Positions 1 through 8,091 are shown, counted from the first letter of the stretch. The stretch is DNA of 30,605 nt from Clostridia bacterium (GCA_017530275.1 JAFXMP010000023.1:1-30605); one strand, 5' to 3'. Numbers and translations are program-made. The notes: generated by a model from the letters alone, not told the origin.

Positions 1-130
1 ACCAAGATAGCCGCCGTTTCAACAGCCAAGCTTTGCAACAATGCGCTAATAAGGCCCTGGGGCCAAAGGCTCTTGGTTCAGTGGTTGAGGGGGGCTGACA
101 AAGCCTCCTGCCTCGTTAAAATAATTTTGA

Positions 131-167
131 AAAAGGCCGTAGCGATTTTGCCCCGCTATGGCCTTTT
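131..167 (-). terminator. Intrinsic terminator after the beta-propeller gene
   Basis: A 14-bp stem (AAAAGGCCGTAGCG at 131-144 against CGCTATGGCCTTTT at 154-167, one G-T type mismatch) has a 9-nt loop. Read on the minus strand it ends in a T run, 19 bp beyond the stop of the minus-strand gene at 186. The A/T flanks on both sides would let it work in both directions. The sequence from 1 to 130 shows no gene I recognise. Confidence 0.75.
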
Positions 168-185
168 ATCTGGGATTGAAAGGAC

Positions 186-2843
186 TCATTCAATCCGGAT
201 GCCGTACATGCTGGCGTTGTTTTTGCCGCAGGTGCCGATCACCAGATAGTTTTTGTACACGGCGGGGCTGCCTTCGATGGGGCCGCCCAGGTTGATCGTA
301 TTGCGGACGGAACCGGTGCGGGCGTTCAGCAGGGTCAGGTTGCCGCCCTCGTCGCCCTGGACGATCCAGGCATCGCCGTTATCGCTGTACACCGCCACGG
401 GGGAGGAAATGGCTTCGTCCTTCATGGCATATTCCCACATCAGGCGGCCGCTTTGCTTATCCAGTGCCAGCAGTTTGCTGCCGCCGCCGCTTACCTTGTT
501 CACCGTGAAGAATACCAGATCGGAAACCTTGTTCTGTCCGATGACGGGGCTGGCCTTGCAGCCGGAAAGTTGGTTCTTGTCGTAATCGCACTTGATTTCA
601 TAGGTCCACAGCGTTGTGCCTGTGAGGGCGTTCATGCGGCGGATGGTGACTTCCTTTTTGCTGCCCAGGCGGTTGTAGGCTGTGTTGCCGGTATAAAGGC
701 TCACGCTGGTTTCGCTGTCCATATCCAGGGCGAGGGCGGCGTCAATGTTATCGCCGCCGTCCATGGCCCAAACGGTTTTCATGGTGTCGGAATCCACGCA
801 GCGGATGACGCCGTAGGTGTCGGCCATATAAATGTACTTATCGTACATGGCGACGCTGCTTTCCACGCTCACCTGGGCCTCCTTTTCATCGGAAACTTTG
901 GTGCGGAGGTAAAGCACGGTGGGCTTGATGCTCATGGACAAAACGGCGCTGGGGTTCAACCGGTTGGGATATTCAAAGTTCGCGTTCAGGTCCAGGGTGT
1001 AAAGCAATCCGTTTTCCCCGGCTACGATCAAAGCGTCCACTTCCCGGTTGTCTTTCAGGAACAGGGCCGTGCCGTCGAACGCGCCGTTGGTGTTATACTG
1101 CACCTGGGAATTGGATTTGCGTCCGTTGAGAAAATAGGCTTCCTTGCCGTCCACCAGGTTATAGATATGCAGGCCGATGCTGCCGGTTTTATTGGGCAGT
1201 TTGGATATTCCCTGGCCCACGGCCAGCAGAGGCCGGTCGTAGCTGTCAATGGAAACGCTGCCCTTGAGAGGATAGCCCACGTTGATGGGGTCCCGGGTGG
1301 CGGAACCGTCGGTGAGGTCCAGGAAGTAGATTTTGCCGTCCTGCGCCCCGAAGATCACTTCCCGCAGCTTTTCGGTGGCTTTTTTTTCGTCATAAAGGTT
1401 CATGCCCTCGCGGACTTCCTTGGTCCACTTGACGATGGCGGGCTGGCCTGTCCAGCCGACGCCGTACAGGGTGCCGTTGTCGGCGGTTTTCAGCGAACCG
1501 ATGGGAACTGACCATAGAACGGACAGTTGTTCCTTTTCCACGTTCACGGTACCATAGGCGGCGTTCCGGCGGAAGTTGTCGCCCCGGAAGGTAAGCACGC
1601 CTGCAGAGACATAGAAGGAATAATTGTCAGGATTGGGGGCCACATAGCCTGCCGTGCGGCTGACGGTGGTGGTTTTGCCGCCTGCGTAAACGGTATCCGT
1701 GGATTTCAGGGAACCTGACCCAGGATTGGCGTCCAGCCTGGGTACGGGGGTGGCGGTGGGCAGCGGAGTGGGAGTGGGGGTTGGCGTCACAGTAGGCGCG
1801 GCGGTAGGGGCGGGCGTCGGTTCGGCTGTCGGTTCCTCCGTTGGTACGGCGGTGGGGGCAGCGGTCGGTTCGTCCGTGATTTCCTCCACCACGTACGAAG
1901 AAGGATCCTCCGTCGGCGGGGGCGGATTGGTGGGGGCCCAGGTGATCACGGGCAGTGCGGCGGTTTCAGTGAAAGACGGGGCCGCTGTTTCCAGAGGCAG
2001 GACCACAGCCACGGGCACATCGGTGGGCACGGCGGTGGGCGCGTCCGTGACAGGAACCTGGGTGGGAACAGGCGTATCCGTGGGTACGGGCGTAGGAATA
2101 GTGACGGCCAGCGATACGGTTTTTTCTGTGCGCCGCCAGGTTTCGCCTTCCCGGATCACGGCATAGACCGCACCGGTATAGGGCACGTCGAAAATGGCGT
2201 TGATATTCCAGATTTTGTTCGTTTCATTGGCCCCGTTTACCAGGGCCGTGGTGCCTGCGATTTCATTGCCTTCCGCGTCTTCGATCCTCACGCCGTCCAC
2301 GGATTGGTTGGTGGTAACGCTGAACAGCATCCGGGTATTGGTCGAACCGGTGTCGGAAGCGGCCTGGAAGGACAGCACCTCGCCCTGGGCTTTGACCGGG
2401 GGACTGAACAGGCTGGTGATGGTATTCTTCAGGGGATTGAACGGCCCGGCGTCCTTCATGAAAAACAGCGCGGCGAAAAAGACGACCGCTGCCGCCAGGA
2501 TAACGCCCAAAATCTTCAGCCAGGGGAAACGGCGGACATCCTCTTCATCCTCAAAACCGTCATCCTGCTGGCGGGTATGGCGCATATAAAGCCCGTCATC
2601 CGGGGCAGGATCGGAAACACGGGAATAACTGCCGCGGGAGGCCGGGGCGTTCTCTTCCGGCCAGGAAGCGGGCTGACGGCGCTGCCACTGAATCTCCTGC
2701 GGCGCTTCTTCCTGTTCCCTGGGCAGGGACCGGGATGTATCTGCAGATTGCGCCGGCGCCGTATCGGCTTGGCGGTGCCGGTCGCTGCGGCGGTGGCGCA
2801 CAGGCGGCTGGGATTCGGAAGAATAAGGATCATAATGACTCAA
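186..2843 (-). CDS. Membrane-anchored PQQ-like beta-propeller protein
   Basis: An 885-residue protein. The N-terminal ~105 residues are charged, polar and probably cytoplasmic. One membrane helix follows at about 108-129 (LKILGVILAAAVVFF). A small beta-rich, perhaps Ig-like, region lies at about 150-247, a Pro/Thr linker at 248-370, and a PQQ/quinoprotein-type beta-propeller from about 395 to the end. The propeller is suggested by recurring patterns such as GKIYFLDL, GLLYTLDLN, SKLLALDKQSG and GNLTLLNARTGS. The inferred topology is type II with the propeller outside the cell on a stalk. Function is unknown; scaffolding of an envelope complex or ligand sensing are options, and no catalytic residues are evident. 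The start is TTG at 2843 because AGGAGG lies 9 nt upstream (2853-2858) and no in-frame ATG is better placed. It is monocistronic between its own promoter and terminator. Confidence 0.8.
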   Translation of the reverse strand: MSHYDPYSSESQPPVRHRRSDRHRQADTAPAQSADTSRSLPREQEEAPQEIQWQRRQPASWPEENAPASRGSYSRVSDPAPDDGLYMRHTRQQDDGFEDEEDVRRFPWLKILGVILAAAVVFFAALFFMKDAGPFNPLKNTITSLFSPPVKAQGEVLSFQAASDTGSTNTRMLFSVTTNQSVDGVRIEDAEGNEIAGTTALVNGANETNKIWNINAIFDVPYTGAVYAVIREGETWRRTEKTVSLAVTIPTPVPTDTPVPTQVPVTDAPTAVPTDVPVAVVLPLETAAPSFTETAALPVITWAPTNPPPPTEDPSSYVVEEITDEPTAAPTAVPTEEPTAEPTPAPTAAPTVTPTPTPTPLPTATPVPRLDANPGSGSLKSTDTVYAGGKTTTVSRTAGYVAPNPDNYSFYVSAGVLTFRGDNFRRNAAYGTVNVEKEQLSVLWSVPIGSLKTADNGTLYGVGWTGQPAIVKWTKEVREGMNLYDEKKATEKLREVIFGAQDGKIYFLDLTDGSATRDPINVGYPLKGSVSIDSYDRPLLAVGQGISKLPNKTGSIGLHIYNLVDGKEAYFLNGRKSNSQVQYNTNGAFDGTALFLKDNREVDALIVAGENGLLYTLDLNANFEYPNRLNPSAVLSMSIKPTVLYLRTKVSDEKEAQVSVESSVAMYDKYIYMADTYGVIRCVDSDTMKTVWAMDGGDNIDAALALDMDSETSVSLYTGNTAYNRLGSKKEVTIRRMNALTGTTLWTYEIKCDYDKNQLSGCKASPVIGQNKVSDLVFFTVNKVSGGGSKLLALDKQSGRLMWEYAMKDEAISSPVAVYSDNGDAWIVQGDEGGNLTLLNARTGSVRNTINLGGPIEGSPAVYKNYLVIGTCGKNNASMYGIRIE
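1734..2102 (-). repeat. Low-complexity Pro/Thr linker repeats
   Basis: This stretch encodes residues about 248-370 of the beta-propeller protein as degenerate short repeats of the TPVPT, TAAPT and TPTPTP type. At DNA level it is a GC-rich imperfect tandem repeat, so it is prone to length change by slippage. Such linkers usually act as extended wall-spanning stalks in Gram-positive surface proteins. Confidence 0.8.
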
Positions 2844-2892
2844 AGGATTGAACCTCCTTCGTATGAACTGGAAAGAAAATATATCCTCATAC

Positions 2893-2921
2893 AGTATACC
2901 AGAAACGGGGCTGAATCACAA
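2893..2921 (-). promoter_or_regulatory. SigA-type promoter of the beta-propeller gene
   Basis: Read on the minus strand: TTGTGA (2916-2921), a 17-nt spacer, then TATACT (2893-2898) preceded by TGG, which forms an extended -10. The predicted start lies about 40 nt before the TTG start codon and its AGGAGG site. Spacing and hexamers are close to consensus. Confidence 0.75.
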
Positions 2922-2992
2922 GTGAAAATATCGGAAACGCTTTGCTTGTGACTGATAATTTCGGATAAAAAGCAGGGTAGAAAAGAAAAAGA

Positions 2993-3021
2993 TTCATTTT
3001 TGCTATAGACTGTGTTACAAT
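2993..3021 (+). promoter_or_regulatory. Promoter of the rsmE operon (extended -10)
   Basis: TACAAT at 3016-3021 is preceded by TGT (extended -10 motif TGn). TTCATT at 2993-2998 is a weak -35 at 17-nt spacing. It lies 54 nt before the rsmE start and is divergent from the beta-propeller promoter. Confidence 0.6.
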
Positions 3022-3074
3022 ATTGCCGTTCCATCAGGAGTACGCGATCAAATGCGCAGGAGGAGGGGCAGGAT

Positions 3075-3791
3075 ATGCACCGTTTTTTTGCAGAACGGAT
3101 TGAGAATGATCGGGCGGAACTGCCGCCGGAAGAGGAGAACCATGCCCTGCGCGTACTGCGCCTGAACGCTGGGGACGAATGCCAGGCCCTGGTTGAAGGA
3201 AATCTGTACAGGGCGGTGATCGAGGAAACGGCTCCCCAGGTGATCCTGCGATTGGAGGATATGCTGCCCTCCACGGAACCTACCGTGGAGATCACGCTGT
3301 ATCAGGGTATTCCAAAAGGGGAAAAAATGGATTTCATTGCGCAGAAGTGTACGGAGGCGGGCGTATGCCGAATCGTGCCGGTCGCGTTTTCCCGGTGTGT
3401 GGCCCGGTGGGATGGAAAGGACGCGGCCAAAAAGCAAGCCCGCTTCCAGCGCATCGCTGCGGAAGCGGCCAAGCAAAGCGGCCGGGCGGTGAGCCCGGAA
3501 ATGGGACTGCCCATCACGGTAAAACAGCTCTGCGCCGAGCTTTCTCCATTTGATTTGGTACTGGTTCCCTGGGAAGAAGAACGGGGAAACGGCATCCGAA
3601 TGAAATGGCGGGGCGAAAAGCGGGTGGCTTTCGTGATCGGCCCGGAGGGCGGCATATCCGCCGAGGAAATCGAACAAATGAAAGCTGCCGGGGCGGCGCC
3701 CGTCTCATTGGGGCCCCGGATCTTCCGCACGGAAACGGCGGGGCTGGCGGCAATCGTTTCCCTGCTGACGATTTCAGGAGATATGGAATAA
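3075..3791 (+). CDS. rsmE: 16S rRNA (uracil-1498-N3)-methyltransferase RsmE
   Basis: A 238-residue SPOUT-class methyltransferase of normal length. It methylates N3 of U1498 in 16S rRNA within the assembled 30S subunit, using S-adenosylmethionine. An N-terminal PUA-like RNA-binding region (1-70; HALRVLRLNAGDE) precedes the knotted SPOUT domain, with YQGIPKGEKMDFIAQKCTE at about 76-94. The cofactor-binding knot residues are visible: IGPEGG at 188-193 and LGPRIFRTETA at 212-222. The ATG at 3075 was chosen because AGGAGG at 3061-3066 sits 8 nt upstream. It is the first gene of a three-gene operon; the next start is 1 nt after its stop. Confidence 0.95.
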   Translation: MHRFFAERIENDRAELPPEEENHALRVLRLNAGDECQALVEGNLYRAVIEETAPQVILRLEDMLPSTEPTVEITLYQGIPKGEKMDFIAQKCTEAGVCRIVPVAFSRCVARWDGKDAAKKQARFQRIAAEAAKQSGRAVSPEMGLPITVKQLCAELSPFDLVLVPWEEERGNGIRMKWRGEKRVAFVIGPEGGISAEEIEQMKAAGAAPVSLGPRIFRTETAGLAAIVSLLTISGDME

Positions 3792-3792
3792 A

Positions 3793-4317
3793 ATGAAGAA
3801 AAAGCAATTATCGGACAATGAAACGCTCTTCCGCTTGGATACTTGGATGGCCCTGCATCAACGGCTTTGCTGGCTGATTTTAGCGGTTCTGGCCATTGGC
3901 GTGATGGCGGTGCTTCTGTCTTTCAGATTTCTACCGGAAAAGATACAGACGGCTGTGATGTTTGCCGTCATGATGCTGCTGTTGACCCTGTACCGCTGGG
4001 CGTCCAACGCGCCGTACCGCTCCATGCGCAAATGGGGCAACCGGCTGGAAAAGGGAAATTTGGAACAGTACCGGAACATGCTGGATTATGTGCAAAAGCT
4101 GGAAAAAGCGCTGCCAGACGCCCTGCGCAGGCAGCTGAGCCATTCCATGACCGGCACGAAAGCGTCGCTCATGGCCGCCCTGGGGCAAAAGGAAGAAGCG
4201 CTGGAACTGCTGCGGAATTATGACCAGTACTGGGATAAATCGCAGAAAACGAATTTTCAAGCCATGATGAACAAAATTTCCGGTGAAAACAAGGAAACAG
4301 AGCAGAAGGAGAACTGA
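3793..4317 (+). CDS. Small two-helix membrane protein of unknown function
   Basis: A 174-residue protein I do not recognise. Two predicted membrane helices lie close together, at about 24-45 (LCWLILAVLAIGVMAVLLSF) and about 52-70, joined by a short charged loop. A cytoplasmic, helical, charged C-terminal region of ~100 residues follows (YRNMLDYVQKLEKALPDALR, then LGQKEEALELLRNYDQY), which resembles a degenerate TPR-like helical hairpin. It starts 1 nt after rsmE and ends 4 nt before mtaB, so translation is probably coupled. The location suggests a link to ribosome or tRNA maturation, but nothing in the sequence shows it. Confidence 0.75.
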   Translation: MKKKQLSDNETLFRLDTWMALHQRLCWLILAVLAIGVMAVLLSFRFLPEKIQTAVMFAVMMLLLTLYRWASNAPYRSMRKWGNRLEKGNLEQYRNMLDYVQKLEKALPDALRRQLSHSMTGTKASLMAALGQKEEALELLRNYDQYWDKSQKTNFQAMMNKISGENKETEQKEN

Positions 4318-4321
4318 TCCC

Positions 4322-5605
4322 ATGCGCACGGTAGCCTTTCATACCCTGGGCTGCAAGGTGAACCAATATGATTCCCAGGCCATGCTGGAGCTGTTTGAGC
4401 AAGCGGGCTACGAGCCGCGTGAATTTAGCGAAGCGGCCGACGTGTATGTGGTGAACACCTGCACGGTGACGGGCACTGGGGATAAAAAGAGCCTGAACGC
4501 CGTGCGGCGGGCCCTGCGGACCAATCCTCATGCCGAAGTGGTGATCGCTGGATGCCTGGCCCAACGGGACGGGGAAAAGCTGCTGGAGACCGGGGCGCGG
4601 CTGGTGATCGGCAACGCCCGGCGGGGCGAGGTGGTGCGTCTGTTGGAAGAAGCCGTTGCAAACGGCCAGCGGGTGGCGGCGGTGACGGATATCCTGCGAA
4701 CTCCTTACGAGCCCCTGAATATTTCCAGCCATGAAGGACACACCCGGGCGGTGCTGAAGATCCAGGAGGGCTGTGACCGGTACTGCACCTACTGCATTAT
4801 CCCGTATGTTCGGGGCGGCATTCGGTCCCGTGCGCCGGAGGATATTCACAGGGAAGCCTGCCGCCTTGCTCAGGCCGGTTTCCAGGAGCTGGTGCTGACC
4901 GGCATTCACCTGACCAGCTATGGCCGGGACCTGGAGGAAAAAACGCTGCTGGACGCGGTTCGCGCCTGCGATGTGGCGGGCGTGCGGCGCATCCGCCTGG
5001 GTTCCCTGGAGCCGGTGATCGTGACGGAGGAGTTTGCGGAGGCATTAAAAAAGGAAGAAAAGGTGTGTCCCCAGTTTCATTTGGCTTTGCAGTCCGGCAG
5101 CGATACGGTGCTGAAACGCATGCGCCGCCGGTATACCAGGTCAGAATTCCGGCGCGCCTGCGCTTTGCTGCGGGCAGCATTTCCCGGCTGCGCCATCACC
5201 ACCGACGTGATCACCGGCTTTCCCGGCGAAACAGAAGCCGAATTTTCGGAAACTGTGAACTTTTCCCGTGAAATCGGCTTTGCCCGGATGCACGTATTTC
5301 CCTACTCCGCCCGGCAAGGGACCCCGGCGGCACAAATGCCGGGCCAGGTGCCCAAAGCGATTCGGGAAGAAAGGGCGCGGACGCTGATTGCGGAAGGGAT
5401 GGACATGGGCCGAAAGTACCGGGAAAGCCAGATCGGAAGCATTGTGGAGGTATTGGTGGAGGAAATCGATGAGGATGGAATGGCTCACGGGTATACCGGG
5501 CAGTATATCGCTTGCAGCCTGCGGAATGGCGAGCCGGGAGAAATCTATCCAGTGTACGTGACAGGGATGGACGCGGATGGATTGGTCGGAGACATAGAGA
5601 GATAA
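4322..5605 (+). CDS. mtaB: tRNA t6A37 methylthiotransferase MtaB
   Basis: A 427-residue radical-SAM methylthiotransferase. It converts t6A to ms2t6A at position 37 of ANN-decoding tRNAs. The N-terminal MTTase domain has its three cluster cysteines at C11 (HTLGCKVNQYDS), C47 (VVNTCTVT) and C78 (IAGCLAQ). The radical-SAM motif CDRYCTYC is at 151-158. The C-terminal TRAM-like RNA-binding region is at about 375-427 (GSIVEVLVEEIDEDGMAHGY). HTLGCKVNQ and the CDRYCTYC spacing fit the MtaB/YqeV branch rather than MiaB or RimO. The ATG at 4322 gives the canonical N-terminus; an AAGGAG lies about 11 nt upstream. It is the last gene of the rsmE operon. Confidence 0.93.
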   Translation: MRTVAFHTLGCKVNQYDSQAMLELFEQAGYEPREFSEAADVYVVNTCTVTGTGDKKSLNAVRRALRTNPHAEVVIAGCLAQRDGEKLLETGARLVIGNARRGEVVRLLEEAVANGQRVAAVTDILRTPYEPLNISSHEGHTRAVLKIQEGCDRYCTYCIIPYVRGGIRSRAPEDIHREACRLAQAGFQELVLTGIHLTSYGRDLEEKTLLDAVRACDVAGVRRIRLGSLEPVIVTEEFAEALKKEEKVCPQFHLALQSGSDTVLKRMRRRYTRSEFRRACALLRAAFPGCAITTDVITGFPGETEAEFSETVNFSREIGFARMHVFPYSARQGTPAAQMPGQVPKAIREERARTLIAEGMDMGRKYRESQIGSIVEVLVEEIDEDGMAHGYTGQYIACSLRNGEPGEIYPVYVTGMDADGLVGDIER

Positions 5606-5629
5606 AATTGAAAAAAGCGTTTGGAAAAG

Positions 5630-5652
5630 GGAGTGCGCGGCACTCCTTTTTT
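5630..5652 (+). terminator. Intrinsic terminator of the rsmE-mtaB operon
   Basis: GGAGTGC (5630-5636), loop GCG, GCACTCC (5640-5646), then TTTTTTG. It sits 25 nt after the mtaB stop. This isolates the host operon from the virion gene cluster that follows. Confidence 0.9.
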
Positions 5653-5766
5653 GTTGAAAAAATCATTAGTTTTCAGGAGGCCCAAAACGCAGCGTACAAA
5701 AATGATCATTCTTTTGCATGAATTGTGAAGCGAAGCACGCTTTTTGAAACAGCCGCGGGAGTGGGG

Positions 5767-5796
5767 TTTACAAATGGCAGGCAGAATTTCTATAAT
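5767..5796 (+). promoter_or_regulatory. Strong promoter of the virion operon
   Basis: TTTACA (5767-5772), an 18-nt spacer, and a perfect TATAAT (5791-5796). The predicted start is near 5803, about 60 nt before the first gene. No other convincing promoter was seen inside the cluster, so this may drive much or all of the late operon. Confidence 0.75.
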
Positions 5797-5809
5797 GCTC
5801 GCTGAAACG

Positions 5810-5823
5810 AGAACTGATGTTCT
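5810..5823 (+). promoter_or_regulatory. Gram-positive SOS box (LexA operator, Cheo box)
   Basis: AGAACTGATGTTCT is a perfect 5-bp inverted repeat around TGAT. It matches the Bacillus-type LexA core GAAC-N4-GTTC exactly, although the outer C/G of the consensus is replaced by A/T. It begins about 14 nt after the -10 box, so it covers the early transcribed region where a bound repressor blocks the polymerase. The inference is that LexA silences the virion operon and DNA damage releases it. Confidence 0.65.
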
Positions 5824-5864
5824 TCAAACACGAGAAAAAGGGATGAAAACAGCAGGAGGGGAAA

Positions 5865-6092
5865 ATGGAAGGAAAACTGAACGCGGGGGACGCGAAATGT
5901 CCTTTTTTCTGCGCCCATACCAATCATACGGTGATCTGCGAAGGGCTGATCCCAGACAGTCATGCCTGCCTGACCTTTTCGGGCAAGGATGGGAAACGCA
6001 TCCAGTATGAAGCGTTTTGCTGCATGCGGTATGAGAACTGCGAAAGGTACCTGGCCCTGACGGAACGGTACAGGCAGGAAGCGGAAACGTAA
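5865..6092 (+). CDS. Small Cys-rich protein, first gene of the virion operon
   Basis: A 75-residue protein of unknown function. Seven cysteines (C12, C16, C25, C35, C52, C53, C59) and three histidines suggest metal binding. The segment CPFFCAHTNHTVICEG resembles a zinc-knuckle arrangement. The C-terminus is a charged helix. It has an excellent ribosome site (AGGAGGGG, 5854-5861) at the ATG. Its place directly after the SOS-box promoter and directly before terS suggests a role in regulation or in DNA packaging, but the sequence alone does not decide. Small Cys-rich proteins of this kind occur next to terminases in clostridial phage clusters, from general familiarity. Confidence 0.65.
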   Translation: MEGKLNAGDAKCPFFCAHTNHTVICEGLIPDSHACLTFSGKDGKRIQYEAFCCMRYENCERYLALTERYRQEAET

Positions 6093-6109
6093 AGAAGCGG
6101 GAGGGAAAC

Positions 6110-6691
6110 ATGCGGAAAAAAATCCCGATCAATGAAAATGCCGGAACGCAGGATGAGAAAAAACGGATCGCCGAGGAAAAGTATATCGGCGGGGACGTAT
6201 CGCTCAGGGCGCTGGCGGCGGAGCTGGGCCTCAGTGCCTCCACCCTGGGGAAATGGAAAAAAGCGGGGGAGTGGGAGAAGAAACGGGACGAGGTGCAGCA
6301 GCGAGCTATGAAAAAAGCCGCCACCCAGGCGGTGAACAAAAAGGCACGGGAGCTGTGCCGCCTGCTGGAAGCGTCGGATGAAATGGAATACGCGCTGCTG
6401 CTGGCTGCCCGGGCCGTAGTGAAGAACCTGTGCGAGGATGAGGAGGGGCTCATCGTCACCGACGGCAAGGAACGGGCTGACAACATGACCCGCATCGTGC
6501 GGGCCATCAACCAGCAGGCCGAAACCAGGATGCGCTTAAGCGGCATCATGGACCAGGCCGAACAGGAAAAGATCGCACTGCTCTGGCGCAAGCAGGAATT
6601 GGATGAACGGAAAGAAGCACAGGATCAGGCATCAGAAAAGGAAGGCGTGCTGATCAAAATGGACGCTGAAACGGAAGCGTTTTCGGAATGA
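6110..6691 (+). CDS. terS: Terminase small subunit
   Basis: A 193-residue DNA-recognition subunit of the packaging motor. An N-terminal helix-turn-helix of the terminase/transposase type lies at about 17-58 (SLRALAAELGLSASTLGKWK). A helical oligomerisation core follows (about 65-165), then an acidic, charged tail (KQELDERKEAQDQASEKEG) that would contact the large subunit. A strong GGGAGGG lies before the ATG at 6110. Its stop overlaps the terL start as ATGA (6688-6691), so the two subunits are translationally coupled. The DNA-binding domain would choose the packaged substrate: a specific pac site in a phage, relaxed specificity in a gene-transfer agent. Confidence 0.8.
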   Translation: MRKKIPINENAGTQDEKKRIAEEKYIGGDVSLRALAAELGLSASTLGKWKKAGEWEKKRDEVQQRAMKKAATQAVNKKARELCRLLEASDEMEYALLLAARAVVKNLCEDEEGLIVTDGKERADNMTRIVRAINQQAETRMRLSGIMDQAEQEKIALLWRKQELDERKEAQDQASEKEGVLIKMDAETEAFSE

Positions 6692-8073
6692 CACGGAAGA
6701 TCAGTATGGAACCGCCCAGCGAAAAACAGGCGCTGTTCATGCGGGCAAAAGAAAAATACGTGATCTTCGGCGGGGCACGGGGCGGCGGGAAAAGCTGGGC
6801 GGTGCGGTGGAAGGCGATCCTGCTGTGCGTCAGATTTCCTGGCATCCGCGTGCTGATCATGCGGAAAAGCTATCCGGAATTGCTGGAGAATCACATCAAG
6901 CCCCTCCAGGCGCGGCTGGCTGACATTGCCAAGTACAACGGCGTGACCCATGAAATTCGTTTTCCCAACGGCAGCATGATCAAGTTCATGTTCTGTTCCC
7001 GGGACAGCGACCTCATGAAGATTCAGGGTCACGAATACGACGTGATCGCCATTGACGAGGCCACCCAAATGACGGAATACCAGATCAAAACCGTGATGGC
7101 CTGCCTGCGCGGCACGAATAGCTTTCCCAAGCGCATGTACATGACCTGCAATCCCGGCGGGCCGGGACACCAGTACATCAAGCGCCTCAAGGACCGGAGA
7201 TTCCGAAGCGATGAAAACCCGGAGGATTACGTTTTCATCCAAAGCCTGGTGACAGACAACAAAGCCTTGATGGCAAAGCAGCCCGATTACATCGAGCAGT
7301 TGAAGGCCCAGCCCCCGCGGCAGCGGGAGGCCTGGCTGCACGGCAACTGGGACGTGTACGAGGGACAGTTTTTCGAGGAATTCCGGGACGATCCGGAACA
7401 CTATCTGGACAGGCGTTTCACCCACGTGATCGATCCCTTTGAGCCGCCTGTGGGCTGGCGCATCTTTCGCAGCTTTGACTGGGGCTATGCTAAACCGTTC
7501 TCCTGCGGTTGGTGGGCGGTGGACTTTGACGGGGTTTATTACAGGATATTGGAACTTTACGGCTGCCGCCAGGATCACGGGGAGGATGTGCCCAACGAGG
7601 GCGTCAAGTGGATCGACGACAAGATTTTTTCGGAAATCGCGCGGATGGAACGGGAGCACCCCTGGCTCCGGGGCAAACAAATTCAGGGCGTAGCGGACCC
7701 AAGCATCTGGGCGGGGGCGGAAAACGGCGTCAGCCGCTACGACGTGGCGGTCCGGCATCGGGTGTACTTTGAAAAGGGCAGCAACGACCGGATACCAGGC
7801 TGGATGCAGTGCCATTACCGGCTGGCCTTCAATGAAGACGGCTATCCCATGATGTATGTGTTCAAAAACTGCCGGGCATTCATTCGCACGATCCCACTGC
7901 TTCGGTATGACGGGCACGTGACGGAGGACCTGGACAGCGGTATGGAAGACCACGCGGCTGACGAGTGGCGGTACTTTTGTATGCTGAACCCCATTAAGCC
8001 CCGAACGGCGGTGGAACGCAAAATCATTTTTAGCGATCCCTTAAACCAGATTGCAAGAAGAAAACAGGGATGA
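6688..8073 (+). CDS. terL: Terminase large subunit (ATPase-nuclease)
   Basis: A 461-residue packaging motor that cuts concatemeric DNA and pumps it through the portal. The ATPase half shows Walker A FGGARGGGKS (27-36), Walker B YDVIAIDEA (117-125) and a coupling motif MTCNPGG (152-158). The nuclease half is RNase-H-like with its acidic residues at D264 (RSFDWGYAKP), D337 (GVADPSIW) and a C-terminal Asp in the segment MEDHAADEWRY. All three are present, so both activities look intact. Length is typical of the PBSX/Terminase_6-like families. It overlaps terS by 4 nt and is followed by a 150-bp gap holding a heptad inverted-repeat element. Confidence 0.93.
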   Translation: MTRKISMEPPSEKQALFMRAKEKYVIFGGARGGGKSWAVRWKAILLCVRFPGIRVLIMRKSYPELLENHIKPLQARLADIAKYNGVTHEIRFPNGSMIKFMFCSRDSDLMKIQGHEYDVIAIDEATQMTEYQIKTVMACLRGTNSFPKRMYMTCNPGGPGHQYIKRLKDRRFRSDENPEDYVFIQSLVTDNKALMAKQPDYIEQLKAQPPRQREAWLHGNWDVYEGQFFEEFRDDPEHYLDRRFTHVIDPFEPPVGWRIFRSFDWGYAKPFSCGWWAVDFDGVYYRILELYGCRQDHGEDVPNEGVKWIDDKIFSEIARMEREHPWLRGKQIQGVADPSIWAGAENGVSRYDVAVRHRVYFEKGSNDRIPGWMQCHYRLAFNEDGYPMMYVFKNCRAFIRTIPLLRYDGHVTEDLDSGMEDHAADEWRYFCMLNPIKPRTAVERKIIFSDPLNQIARRKQG

Positions 8074-8091
8074 CAAGACGGAGGAAAAGAA

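Noticed and set aside
1..130. Left-edge sequence, open on the plus strand and containing GGCCCTGGGGCC.
   Set aside because: I could not recognise a protein, tRNA or riboswitch; the palindrome has only a 2-nt loop and no further support.
453..1511. A 352-codon plus-strand open frame opposite the beta-propeller gene.
   Set aside because: Its translation is rich in His, Val, Gly and Ala with no domain pattern, and it is antisense to a well-supported gene; a by-product of GC-rich codon use.
5653..5760. Possible attL paired with attR in 23482-23580.
   Set aside because: Only short A-rich similarity (AAAAATC-type) was seen; no shared direct repeat of about 12 bp or more was found by eye.
6625..7953. 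A 442-codon minus-strand open frame opposite terL.
   Set aside because: The opposite strand holds intact terminase motifs; the antisense product has no recognisable pattern.
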